NCBI GenBank assembly: GCA_001275005.1
Contig: JWZX01003079.1
Span: forward strand, 1-29,440
DNA: 29,440 nt
Direction of reading: 5' to 3'
DNA from: Chrysochromulina tobinii
Taxonomy: Eukaryota > Haptophyta > Prymnesiales > Chrysochromulinaceae
Below the pieces are notes generated by a model. That model was not told the DNA's origin and made no database searches. It saw only the letters and a program-made list of their open reading frames with translations. Position 1 is the stretch's first letter; each line of letters opens with the position of its first letter. The translations under genes were made by a program, and so were the position numbers. Shown here piece after piece: positions 18,447 through 27,200 of this stretch.

Positions 18447-19793
18447 TCACTCAATCAACCTTTTATTGTACTTAGTCGAGCTCGGCTCGAGGCTCGTGCT
18501 GGAGCGGAGCCCGGAGCCGCGGAGCGCGCGCACTGGACGCAGGTCCGGATGCAGCAACTGGACCACCAGCGTGACTCGAAGCTCTCGGCCTGCGTGGACG
18601 ACCTCGTGTTCGAAGCTATCGTCGAGCCCGAGGCACCGACCGGGAACGAGCTTTCGCCAACGCGTACCCACGCGAATGGCAGCCCCGCTTCCAGTCAGGC
18701 TGAAGTGGAGGAACAGCCTGCGGTTGGTGGACCCCACATGTGAGCGAATGTGCCCACCCCCAGTCAGTAGTGAGAATTGCGCCGAATGTATGAGCTGTCC
18801 TTGCTCAGCTTCCCAGCGTAGCAGCACTGAGCACGTAGAGTGCACGCGAGGGTCCGCCACTTCGCATCGTCTCATCACATCGCAGACGCGCCACGAGCTG
18901 TTTGCCGCATGCAAGCCCTCGTCCTGCGTCGCGCATCCGGCGTCTGCGGCTTGCAAGGTCGCGAGCTCGGCGCGGAGCGTTCCGGCGGCGGCTTGTAGCG
19001 CCTGGCACAGTTTAGGAGCCACGTCATCGGCCCTCCAAAAAGGTTTCGCGGTCAAGCCCGCAGTGAGCTTGGCTGGACGCTGCATCGCGAGCTCCCACAG
19101 ACCTTCTTGCACGGATCGGTGGGCCACCGACGTGGCGCGGCCGTGCTGCCCCGCCCACTGCAGCGCGGTGATCCAGTGCTGCGTGGCAGCACGGCTCGAC
19201 GCGTTGGTGGCCACGGCAACTGCAAAGAGGTTGGCCACCTCGAGCTCGGTCCGAGAGCGCGCACGCATAGCGACGGTGCCGGATTTCATGTGAAGCAATG
19301 TGCACTCCGGCGCCAGTTCCGCGGCACGCTGGAGGTGCATGAACGCGCGCTCGCACAAAGGCTTCAACCGCGGCTCGCTGAAATCGCCACGCCTAGGGAG
19401 CAACGCACTGCCAAGAGCGTGATGAATACGTGGGTCGCGTGGCGCGACAGCCAAAGCAGCACGCAAAGCTGGCAGTGCCGCAGGTGCAGTGGCATGCAGG
19501 CTCTCGATGTCAGTGATGTGCAGCTCATCTGTCTGCGCGAGTATCTGTGCTTGTGCATACATCGCTGCAAGCTTCTGGCTAGGCCGTGGCGGCCCTGGCG
19601 GAGCTGGTGCACCGGCAGAGTGTGGACGGCCGCGTGTAGAACCGTGGAATTCTAAGATACCAATGTCAATGAGAGCCTGTGCCACGAACCCGTCGCCAAG
19701 TTGTCGCAGGAGGCGGCGGCGCGCATGGTGATGTGGCAGGTCGTACAAGGAGGTGTCGCGCAGGCGCAAGGCGCATCGGTCGTCTGCCGACAT
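18447..19793 (-). CDS. aspartyl/asparaginyl beta-hydroxylase-domain protein
   Basis: 448 residues in one exon from the ATG at 19793. Residues 75-240 are Ala-rich helices that may form TPR-like repeats (ALRAALAVAPRDPRIHHALGSAL is one). Residues about 335-420 match the catalytic core of the ASPH family: AQFSLLTGGGHIRSHVGSTN, then LGLDDSFEHEVVHAG and RVTLVVQLLHPDL. The iron ligands are expected to be H352 (SHVG) and H396 (FEHEV), and R406 is the likely 2-oxoglutarate contact. The ASPH family uses two His and lacks the usual Asp ligand, as here. Animal ASPH hydroxylates EGF-like domains in the ER; no signal anchor is seen in this copy, so its compartment and substrate are open. The protein ends soon after the domain. 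Confidence 0.82.
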   Translation of the reverse strand: MSADDRCALRLRDTSLYDLPHHHARRRLLRQLGDGFVAQALIDIGILEFHGSTRGRPHSAGAPAPPGPPRPSQKLAAMYAQAQILAQTDELHITDIESLHATAPAALPALRAALAVAPRDPRIHHALGSALLPRRGDFSEPRLKPLCERAFMHLQRAAELAPECTLLHMKSGTVAMRARSRTELEVANLFAVAVATNASSRAATQHWITALQWAGQHGRATSVAHRSVQEGLWELAMQRPAKLTAGLTAKPFWRADDVAPKLCQALQAAAGTLRAELATLQAADAGCATQDEGLHAANSSWRVCDVMRRCEVADPRVHSTCSVLLRWEAEQGQLIHSAQFSLLTGGGHIRSHVGSTNRRLFLHFSLTGSGAAIRVGTRWRKLVPGRCLGLDDSFEHEVVHAGRELRVTLVVQLLHPDLRPVRALRGSGLRSSTSLEPSSTKYNKRLIE

Positions 19794-20235
19794 ACCAGAC
19801 CGGCGTCCATAGGGTTTGCGAGCGCCATGTTTTCACAGCCAATGTTTCTAAGTCGACACCCAAGACACCGGACCGGCGTACATACGGATGCGTTTTCACA
19901 CGACTTTCGGGCCCGACTCATACGGTCGACCGAGAGTCAAATCAAGTCAAGTCAAGTCAAGTCAAGTCATTGTGGATCCCCCTTCGCCATCTCCCTCCCG
20001 TCCTTACCAGCTCGCAGCTGGCTTCCGGAGGCCCATTCGATTGTGGCTTCCCCTCCTATGGAGTTTGTTACTCTGTTTATGTATAGACTTGACTTGACAC
20101 TCGATAGGGGGTAGGACAGACCTACCCGGCGGTAGGCGGTACCCGGGCTTACTCTCTCTCGTGGGTCTTAGGTATATAGATATTTTGGATTGTAATCACC
20201 GTGAAGACCTCGGGCAGACTGTGAACCGCTATGTC
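19794..20235. other. intergenic region with TCAAG repeats
   Basis: No gene is seen. It holds the 5' flank of the ASPH-domain gene, a (TCAAG)n run at about 19936-19968, and its inverse near 20086-20098. A TATATAGATAT-like AT stretch occurs near 20172. Confidence 0.5.
19936..20098. repeat. pentanucleotide repeat and matching inverted arm
   Basis: About five TCAAG units (19942-19968) are followed 118 bp later by GACTTGACTTGAC (20086-20098), the exact reverse complement of a 13-bp stretch of the array. A long hairpin could form. Confidence 0.75.
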
Positions 20236-21147
20236 CTATGACGATTCGTAGTTGTTGTTCTCATCATCCACGAGCCGCAGAGGCGGCCCGTCGTATTCCC
20301 CCTTGACGCACAGGCTGTCCGATAGGCGCTGCAGGTCGCTCCTCTGCCGCGGGAAAGCGACCGACGCAGCGCGTACAAAGTAGGGATGCATTGCGTCCGC
20401 GCATGCAAGCAGGCCGCGCTGCGGCACCGCCGACGCTTCCGAGTAGATCGGAGCGCCCGCTTCTGCGAGCACGTCAAACGACTTGCCGTACACGTCCGAG
20501 ACGTAACCACCTCCCTCGCCGAAGAGCAAAACAAAGGCACAGAGCGCGGCGGGCGGCAGCGTAGCCTCGGCGGCGAAGCGGACGGGCGGCGCGAGGAAGA
20601 CGTCCGTGCGGCCGAGCAGCACCTCGAGCAGCGCCTCGCAGCTCCCCTCGTCCTTGGAGCCGCGCGGGATGAGCCGCAACGGCATACCGAGGCCCGTCTG
20701 TTGCAAGTGCACGACGAGATCGTCCATCTCATGGCACCACTCGGCAGGTGTCGAGATGACGTTGGACACCGGGCTCGCGTTGCCAAGGACCGGCGTCTCA
20801 AACTGCTCGCCACCACGGTGGACGAAGGTGCCACCATCCAGCAACGCGATCGCCAGCTCCCGCATTTGCGGCCGGTATGCGACGCCCAGCAAGGCCTTAG
20901 TCGGGCCCAGCAGCGCGGCTATTAAGAGATCCTTGTCGGCATGCGTCACCCAGTGTTGGCCCTCCTGCTGCGCGACCAACCCAGATTTCAGAGCCGCCCT
21001 CGCGCACGCAACATCCCGAGGAAGCAGCTCGGTCGCAGCGCCGAGCGACTCCTGCAGCGCGCGCAGCTCGCCCTGAAGAGGGTGGGTGCCGAAGAGGCCC
21101 GGCAGCTGCAGCCCGGCGGACGAAACGAGCGAGTAGAGGGCGAACAT
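20236..21147 (-). CDS. inositol-monophosphatase/BPNT-like protein, probably degenerate
   Basis: The ATG at 21147 gives 303 residues and starts with a hydrophobic leader (MFALYSLVSSAGLQLPGLFG). The frame is open further upstream, but that part is low-quality and enters the divergent neighbour's promoter. Recognisable pieces in order are LLGVAYRPQMRELAIALLDGG (compare LGV-YxP...A--GGG of the family), SKDEGSCEALLEVLLGRTDVFLAP (compare the GSAxxxxxxVAxGxxDxY block), and EGGGYVSDVYGKSFDV (compare EAGGxVTDxxG). The metal-binding DPxDGT motif and the preceding EE that define active Li-sensitive phosphatases are absent. The enzyme is therefore either inactive, repurposed, or wrongly assigned. The family call rests on motif order only. 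The C-terminus is acidic and Asn-rich. Confidence 0.48.
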   Translation of the reverse strand: MFALYSLVSSAGLQLPGLFGTHPLQGELRALQESLGAATELLPRDVACARAALKSGLVAQQEGQHWVTHADKDLLIAALLGPTKALLGVAYRPQMRELAIALLDGGTFVHRGGEQFETPVLGNASPVSNVISTPAEWCHEMDDLVVHLQQTGLGMPLRLIPRGSKDEGSCEALLEVLLGRTDVFLAPPVRFAAEATLPPAALCAFVLLFGEGGGYVSDVYGKSFDVLAEAGAPIYSEASAVPQRGLLACADAMHPYFVRAASVAFPRQRSDLQRLSDSLCVKGEYDGPPLRLVDDENNNYESS

Positions 21148-21301
21148 CGTCCGCGAGAGGCGTGCGCGGGGAAGGGGGATCACACACAGAATGGGGTGGC
21201 GAAAGACTGTTGAAAGGGGTGTTATTTGGGGGGAACGGGGCATTTTTCTATATTTGGAACGGGGGGTGTTTGCCCCGGCGCGGCGCGGCCTCGTATCGGC
21301 G
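21148..21301. promoter_or_regulatory. probable bidirectional promoter
   Basis: These 154 bp lie between the divergent starts of the phosphatase-like and 2OG-oxygenase genes. It includes a G-rich stretch (GGGGGGAACGGGGC near 21229) and CATTTTTCTATATTTGG, an AT-rich patch. Promoter function is inferred from position. Confidence 0.4.
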
Positions 21302-23118
21302 ATGAGCGCTCGCTCACGCGGGTGCTCGATTGCCGAGCTAGGGTTGCGATGCGACCACGGCTCCTTTGAAGAGGGGCACTGCCTGCTACCCAGCCGTGGC
21401 CCGCCGCCGTCGTACCATTGCACCGGTTGCGATGCGCAGATCTCGCCGTCAGAGGCTGCCAGACATGTCAATGCCGTGCAGCAATTGTTTGTCGAGTTGC
21501 AAGTCCTCTTACAGGCTGGTCAACTGCACTCGGGGTGCCGCGCAGCGCTCGACGCCGAAGTACGAGCACGATCCATCTTGGCGCCACAGCACCATGCCTG
21601 GATGCCATGGGTGGCCTTGGTCGGCACTCTCGCTGCAAAGGTGGCGAGTACGTCGCTGCTGCTAGTCGTGTACGCCAAGCGTCAAGAGATGCTCGGTGGC
21701 GAGGTCGATGCGCTGCGCCCAGATGATGTGTACCTTGCCATCCAATATGCACTCGCCATTGGCTTTGGCTCGCCCGCGGCAACCGCCTCCCTCGTCTCCG
21801 CCTTTCACATCGACCAGTCGTTGTGTGGCACGGGCGACGAGCTGGGCGAGGTGGCGTTCATCGAGCGTTGGATGCCCGCTGGAGCCATGTGGAGCCCGCA
21901 CGTTCGCACCGCCGCGGGCGTCGCGCTGGGGCTGGTCGTGCCACCACCGGCCCTTTTGGTCCCTAGCGATCTGCAACCCAATCCACGCATGGCGGCTCTC
22001 CGCGAAGGTCAGCCATGCGACTTGAAACTTGCGACGCTCGCGCAGGCTGCATCGTGCATTGCCGATTGGGAGCAGCGGCGGGCGGCCACTGTGGGTGCAT
22101 GCGTTGGGGCTGCTGCGGCGACGGTTTCCAGCAATGCCTCCAGCGCCGCCGGGCCAACTGCCGGGCTCGCTCACACTGATGAGTCCACCATCATCACACA
22201 TGAGTACTCGTCGTCGCATCCCAAGTTGGCAAGCCCTTTGGAGTTGAATCGCGTGAGACTCATCGAGCAGGCTCTTGACGAGCCCACCTGCGAGAAGATC
22301 ATGGCGGCGATTGAGGCGGCTTCGCAAGCACGAGGGTGGGACAAGGATCGACATGGTAAGTGCCCTCCCTCTCCCTAATTAGGAAGGGACTGGGGTCGGC
22401 CCTCCCTCTCCCTAATTAGGAAGTGACTGGGGTCGGCCCTCCCTCTCCCTAATTAGGGTGGGACAAGGATCGTCATGGCAAGTGCCCTCCTTGCCACGAC
22501 GCACACGCCCCTCCGACGAACGATCTGATGGTCTCTGATGGCCTATCTGATTGCGACTGATGACCTCCTTTATCAGGCAAGTACCCCACGACGGACATGC
22601 CCATCCGGGCTATCGGGGAGCTAGAGGCTCTCATTCGTCAGTTGCTCTTCGAGCGTGTGCTCCGGCCCCTCGCGCCCCTGTACCTGCCAGACCCATACCT
22701 GCCTGAGCACTTGGAGTTCATCGACCTGTTCTTCGTGCGGTACAGCGCCGTCTTGGGCGAGCAGCGCGAGCTTGAGATTCATACGGACGACAGCACCTTT
22801 AGCTTTAACATCCTTCTCAACTCTGCAGAGGCCTTCGAAGGGGGCGGCACCTATTTTGAGGCGACCGGCCGCACCGTGCGCCCGGCTGCACGGGGCACGG
22901 CGGTCGTGCACAGCGGCCATGCCAGGCACGGCGGCGTGGCCATCACGTCTGGCGAACGCTATCTTTTGGTTGGTTTCGTCGGGTCGGCACGCTACCCATA
23001 CACAGTGTGCTGCAGGGGCTGGGCCGAGCACGCCGCTGCGAATGCGTTCGCAAAGTTCGGGGCCGGGGCGTGGGATCGCTCGCCGATAAAGACAACCGTC
23101 GCGGAGTCTGTCGCTTGA
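21302..23118 (+). CDS. 2OG-Fe(II) oxygenase (prolyl-4-hydroxylase-like) with Cys-containing helical N-terminal region
   Basis: Exon 1 is 21302-22355 and exon 2 is 22577-23118, joined in phase 1 to give 531 residues. Across the junction the protein reads DKDRHG|KYPTTDMP. The C-terminal 200 residues are a double-stranded beta-helix oxygenase: EIHTDDSTFSFNILLN with the HxD iron ligands, a Gly-rich FEGGGTYFE, HSGHARHGG with the second His, and GERYLLVGF with the Arg that binds 2-oxoglutarate. The first 310 residues contain a CDHGS...HCTGC cysteine cluster (about 18-43) and helices (LLLVVYAKRQ), faintly like the post-SET end of SMYD proteins, but no SET domain is visible. I would not assign a function to that half. 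Substrates of stand-alone P4H-like enzymes in algae are mostly unknown. Confidence 0.82.
22356..22576 (+). repeat. 2OG-oxygenase intron built of nested repeats and an exon-junction copy
   Basis: The 221-nt intron starts GTAAGTGCCC and ends TTTATCAG. It holds two and a half copies of a 37-bp unit containing CCTCTCCCTAATTAGG. Next comes a near-complete copy of the exon junction: 22456-22490 matches exon end plus donor 22334-22368 with two mismatches, then continues with a decayed copy of the exon 2 start. It closes with a TGATGG-rich tail. The inner copy reads GGCAAGT where the active donor is GGTAAGT. Confidence 0.88.
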
Positions 23119-23552
23119 CCGTGACTTGTGTCCCATCGAACTTGCGCGCATCATCCATCGAGGTTTTGGATTCCCGTATCGTCGGAGATCAACCATGAGA
23201 TCAACATGGAGAGGCGGCAGAGAGGCCAGAGGAGCGTCCTTGACCGGACGACGTGAGTGCATCGAAGACTCTTATTCCGGTGTGATGTGTGCCGTGTGCG
23301 GTCGCTCCCCTGCAGCCGTCCCGGGTGCAGGTCCGGCCAGGCGTCTCCAGCCCTTCCACACGTTGCGTGCTTGCGTTCCGGACTTTGCCGCAAGCGCAAC
23401 CATCGGCTTTCGCTCCCCATCTCGGCCGCGCGCCGCACGGCCGCGCCGGACCGGCCGCACCCGCGACGAACGGCGGGATCGGATATCGAAACAACTTACG
23501 ATGGAAATGGAGCTATTTAACAAAGACTTGCGCCGTGTGCTGTCGCCTTTTA
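23119..23552. other. intergenic region between convergent genes
   Basis: This is 434 bp between the oxygenase stop and the stop of the Lys-rich protein. Short overlapping ORFs here have no recognisable content. No repeat or RNA gene is seen. Confidence 0.5.
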
Positions 23553-24101
23553 TCAATCGTCGTCGCTGGAGGAGCCCTCTGCAAAAAACGCCTTGAGCGA
23601 CACCGGGCCGTCTGCTTTGCTGCCGTGCCCGTGGCCCTCCCTGCCCTCCCTGCTTTCCTTGTCCTTCTTCTCGGAGCGGTGCTTCTTCTTCTTCTTCTTC
23701 CGAGCCTCGCCCTCTGAGTCGGAGTCGGACACATCCGAGCGCTCTCGTTTACTGTGCTTCTTCTTGTCCTTATCCTTCTTGTGCTTGTGCTTGTGCTTCT
23801 TGTCGGAAGACTTCTCCGCGGCGCCCAGCCTCGCGTTCCTGGCCTCGTCCAGCTCGGCGCGGAAGCGGCGCTGCGCTTCCTCCTCCAACCGATCCTCTGC
23901 GCCCTCCAGTTCGCCTCGCTTGCGCTGCTGCTCCTTGAACTCCTCCCACGAGGGCCTTGAACTGCCAGCCAGCAGTGACTCGAGCTGCGCCTGCTCATAC
24001 TCTTTTGAATGAAATGGCTTCTGCTCCTCGTCTGCGTCAGCGCCGCCGCCACCTCGAGCTATTTGGCTCTTGTGCACGGGCTTGTTCGAGTTCTTTCCCA
24101 T
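23553..24101 (-). CDS. Lys/Glu-rich charged protein, probably nuclear
   Basis: 182 residues in one exon from the ATG at 24101. The first half reads MGKNSNKPVHKSQIARGGGG, then KPFHSKEYEQAQLESLLAG and SWEEFKEQQRKRGELEG, a helical, conserved-looking segment that continues as RLEEEAQRRFRAELDEARNARL. The second half is a run of basic low complexity (KKHKHKHKKDKDKKKHSKRER and more), with DSDSEGE and a terminal SSSDDD acidic tail that suggests casein kinase 2 sites. Such composition is common in splicing-associated or nucleolar proteins. I cannot assign a family by name. Confidence 0.68.
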   Translation of the reverse strand: MGKNSNKPVHKSQIARGGGGADADEEQKPFHSKEYEQAQLESLLAGSSRPSWEEFKEQQRKRGELEGAEDRLEEEAQRRFRAELDEARNARLGAAEKSSDKKHKHKHKKDKDKKKHSKRERSDVSDSDSEGEARKKKKKKHRSEKKDKESREGREGHGHGSKADGPVSLKAFFAEGSSSDDD

Positions 24102-24287
24102 TTGATCGAACGCACCACCAACAAGTCTTATGAATCAGCCCACGCGCAGCCATCCCTGTGTGGGCCGCGCCGCCCGCGAAAGCGCGCGAAAATTTGTGGC
24201 CATATTCGGAAGCGAGAGTGTTGATCATAAGCATAAACTGTCTTCTGTTCACAGGTGAAACGCTGTGTTAATCTCTGTAAAGAGCCC
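24102..24287. promoter_or_regulatory. divergent promoter and possible 5'-UTR intron end
   Basis: These 186 bp lie between two divergent start codons. TTCTGTTCACAG ending at 24254 looks like a splice acceptor 33 bp before the ATG, so the ADP-ribosyltransferase gene may have a 5' UTR intron or an upstream coding exon. Confidence 0.4.
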
Positions 24288-27200
24288 ATGCCAACGCCCG
24301 TCCGGCTGGCCTCCGACGTCTCCGCGGCGGAGATCGCCGCGGCGGCGGACTTGGCGCGCGCCAAGCACGAGGCCGACGTCGCGGCGCAGATCGCCAAGGA
24401 CGGTCAGCCGCCGGCCTCGGCTGGCGAGGGTTGGTCGGTCGCCAATTGGCTGAAAGACCAGCAGGTCACGCAGCTCATCGGCCAACTGCTCATGCGCCCG
24501 CTCGAGGACCTCGAGACGAGCGCCGCCTTTGCCGGCGCCTCCACCTACCCGGGCTCCGTTGAGCTCCACTTTTTCCGCGCGCTCGGCTCCAAGGGCAGCC
24601 GTGCGGCGCTCGTGCGGCTGCTGGAGACGGGCCATCTGCTTGACACGCTCGCAGACGCACTGTGGCCCAAGATCCAGCTCCTCGCCCAACGAGGCGCCGC
24701 GACCGCGACCGAGCTGCACAACAAGTTCATGGACGAAGGCGTGGGCTTCGACCTCGAGTACCTCGGCCTCAAGTCCTTCTTCGCCGGCCTCGAGGCGGTG
24801 GTGGGTGCGCCGAGCCCGCAGGTGCTCGAGGGTATGCGCCGAGATCACTGCGAGAACGACGACAGCACCATCCCGTTCGAAACGCCGAACTACAAGATGG
24901 TGACCACCTCCAAGATCGAGTGGTGGTTCGTCGTCGACCCGGAGCGCGGCCTGAAGGAGATGCGTCTCGAGAGCTGGCCTGCGGAGAGGCCCGACACTCT
25001 CCACGGGTCCGCCCAGGGACGCAGGGAGATCCCGACCTCGGAGTTTGAGGCGGAGCGTGCGAACCGCAACGCGCAGCTGCGCTCCCTCGACGCACAGCCT
25101 CTCGAATTTGAAGAGTTCCTTGGCGCACGCCTGTACACGGGCCCGTGCTTCGTCAAGTACAACACGACGCTCCGCGGGCTCCAGAGCTCGATTGCGTGGT
25201 TCAAGCAGACGTACGCGAAATTGTGCCGGGGGAACAAGTACACGACGACGCTGCACGTAATCAACTCGGCGGTCATTAAGCTCTCCAAGCTCACGATGGC
25301 GACGTATGTCTACCGTGGGGTGAGCGGCGGCCGACTGCCGAAGCGCTTGATGACGACTGATGGCGTGATTGCGTCTGATGATGAGCGTTGATTGCGCCCC
25401 TCATCAGGTGAGCGGCGGCCGACTGCCGAAGCACTTCCGCATCGCGAACGAGTACGGCGTGCGGGGAGGCATCGACCCCGCCTTCATGTCGACGACCTTA
25501 GATCGGGCCGTCGCGCTCACGTACGCCGCCTCATCCAACGGACCGGGCGTTGTCTTCTCAATGCGCCAGGGGATGGTCGACCGCGGCGCCGACATTGGAT
25601 GGCTCTCGCAATACCCTCACGAGATGGAGATCCTCTTCGCTCCGCTCACCGGCCTCGAGATCCACTCGATCTCGGTCGACGGCTCGGTGCTCGTGCCCGA
25701 GATACGACTTGATGATCACTTGTGACCTCTGATGATGACCTCTGATTGCATCCCTCATCAGGTGCTCGTGCCCGAGATACGACTCTCGGTGAATTTGAAC
25801 GCGTCCACGATCGAGCAGGTGCGGAGATGGCCCCAGATCGCCCCAGATCGCCCCAGATCGCCCCAGATCGCCCCAGATGGCGCCTATTGGCGCCCTGATG
25901 GGTCCTGATTGTCTCTGAGTGCTTCTGAGTGCCCCTGATGACCACTGGCCCATCTGAACGCGTCTACGAACGATCCTTGATTGCGACTCTCATCAGGTCA
26001 TCGGCCGGCGGCGCAAGCTACTCAAGGACATGGGTGACAACATGGCGATCGAGGTGTCCGCGGGTCTCTCGGGTAGCGGCTTTGAGGGCACCTCCGTGCG
26101 CATGCTCGCGTACCATCTGGCCAAGGACGCCCTGGCCCAGCCTGTGATGTGGTACGTCTGATGGCCTCTGATGGCCTCTGATGGCCTCTGATGGCCTCTG
26201 ATGGCCTCTGATGACCTCTGATGGCCTCTGATGGCCTCTGATGGCCTCTGATGACCTTCGATGGCCTCCGATGGCCTCCGATGGCCTCCCTCATCAAGGC
26301 ACCAAGGAGTGGCTGATGACCTCTGATGGCCTCTGATGGCCTCCATCTTCAGGTACAACGATGAGGAGAACTTCCAACTCGGTGTCGCGCGTGTCATCGA
26401 CGCGAAGCGCGCTGCGCTCGACCATCAGAAACGGTTGCGCTGGCTCGCACCGCAGCCGGTAGAGCTCGCAGATCACGCGGATGCGATCGTCAAGTTGCTC
26501 CGACACGACTTGTCCAACGTGCGGTGCGCGGCACTCGAGGCACTCGAAAAGTTGACGGAGGCTCAACTGTCGCCACACGGCGCGTCGGTCGTGCCGTTGC
26601 TGCGCGATGAGGAAGAGGCTGTACGCATGGCGGCGGTGCAGACGCTTCGAGCGATGGACTCAAGTATGCTCGCCTCTGATGGGCACTGATGAGCACTGAT
26701 GGGCACTGATGGGCACTGATGAGCACTGATGGGCACTGATGAGCACTGATGAGCACTGATGAGCACTGATGAGCACTGATGAGCACTGATTGACTCCTTC
26801 ATCACGCTCCGAGCGATGGACTCAAGTACGCTCGCGAGCCTCGCGCCGACGATGCTGATTGGCCTCTGATTGCCCCTGATGAGCACTGATGAGCACGGAT
26901 GGCCTCCTTCATCAGGTACGCTCGCGAGCCTCGCGCCCACGATGCAGCTCACTCTCGAGCAAGCGCCGCCGTGGAAGTCGGAGGTGCGCCGGGCGGCCGT
27001 CATGGCCTTAGGGCTGCTCGAGCAGGTGCGCTATGTTGGCCTCTGATGGCGTCTGATGGCCTATGATTGCGACCCTCATCGGAAGGCACTCGAGCAGGGT
27101 ACGCTGTCGCAGTACACCCTCGTGCACGTGCATGCATGCTGAAGGCTCCCTCTCCCCATTTTGCATGCATGCTTAAGGCTCCCTCTCCCCATTTTGCATG

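Noticed and set aside
21148-21471. Upstream N-terminal extension of the phosphatase-like gene
   Set aside because: The added residues are low-quality, run through the divergent promoter and overlap the start of the oxygenase gene.
24255-24287. GTG start at 24255 for the ADP-ribosyltransferase gene
   Set aside because: GTG is not expected as a nuclear start, and it directly follows an acceptor-like CACAG. The ATG at 24288 is preferred.
26152-26300. Regular short repeats resembling a CRISPR array
   Set aside because: Units are 10 bp with no distinct spacers, they lie inside a eukaryotic intron, and no cas gene is present.
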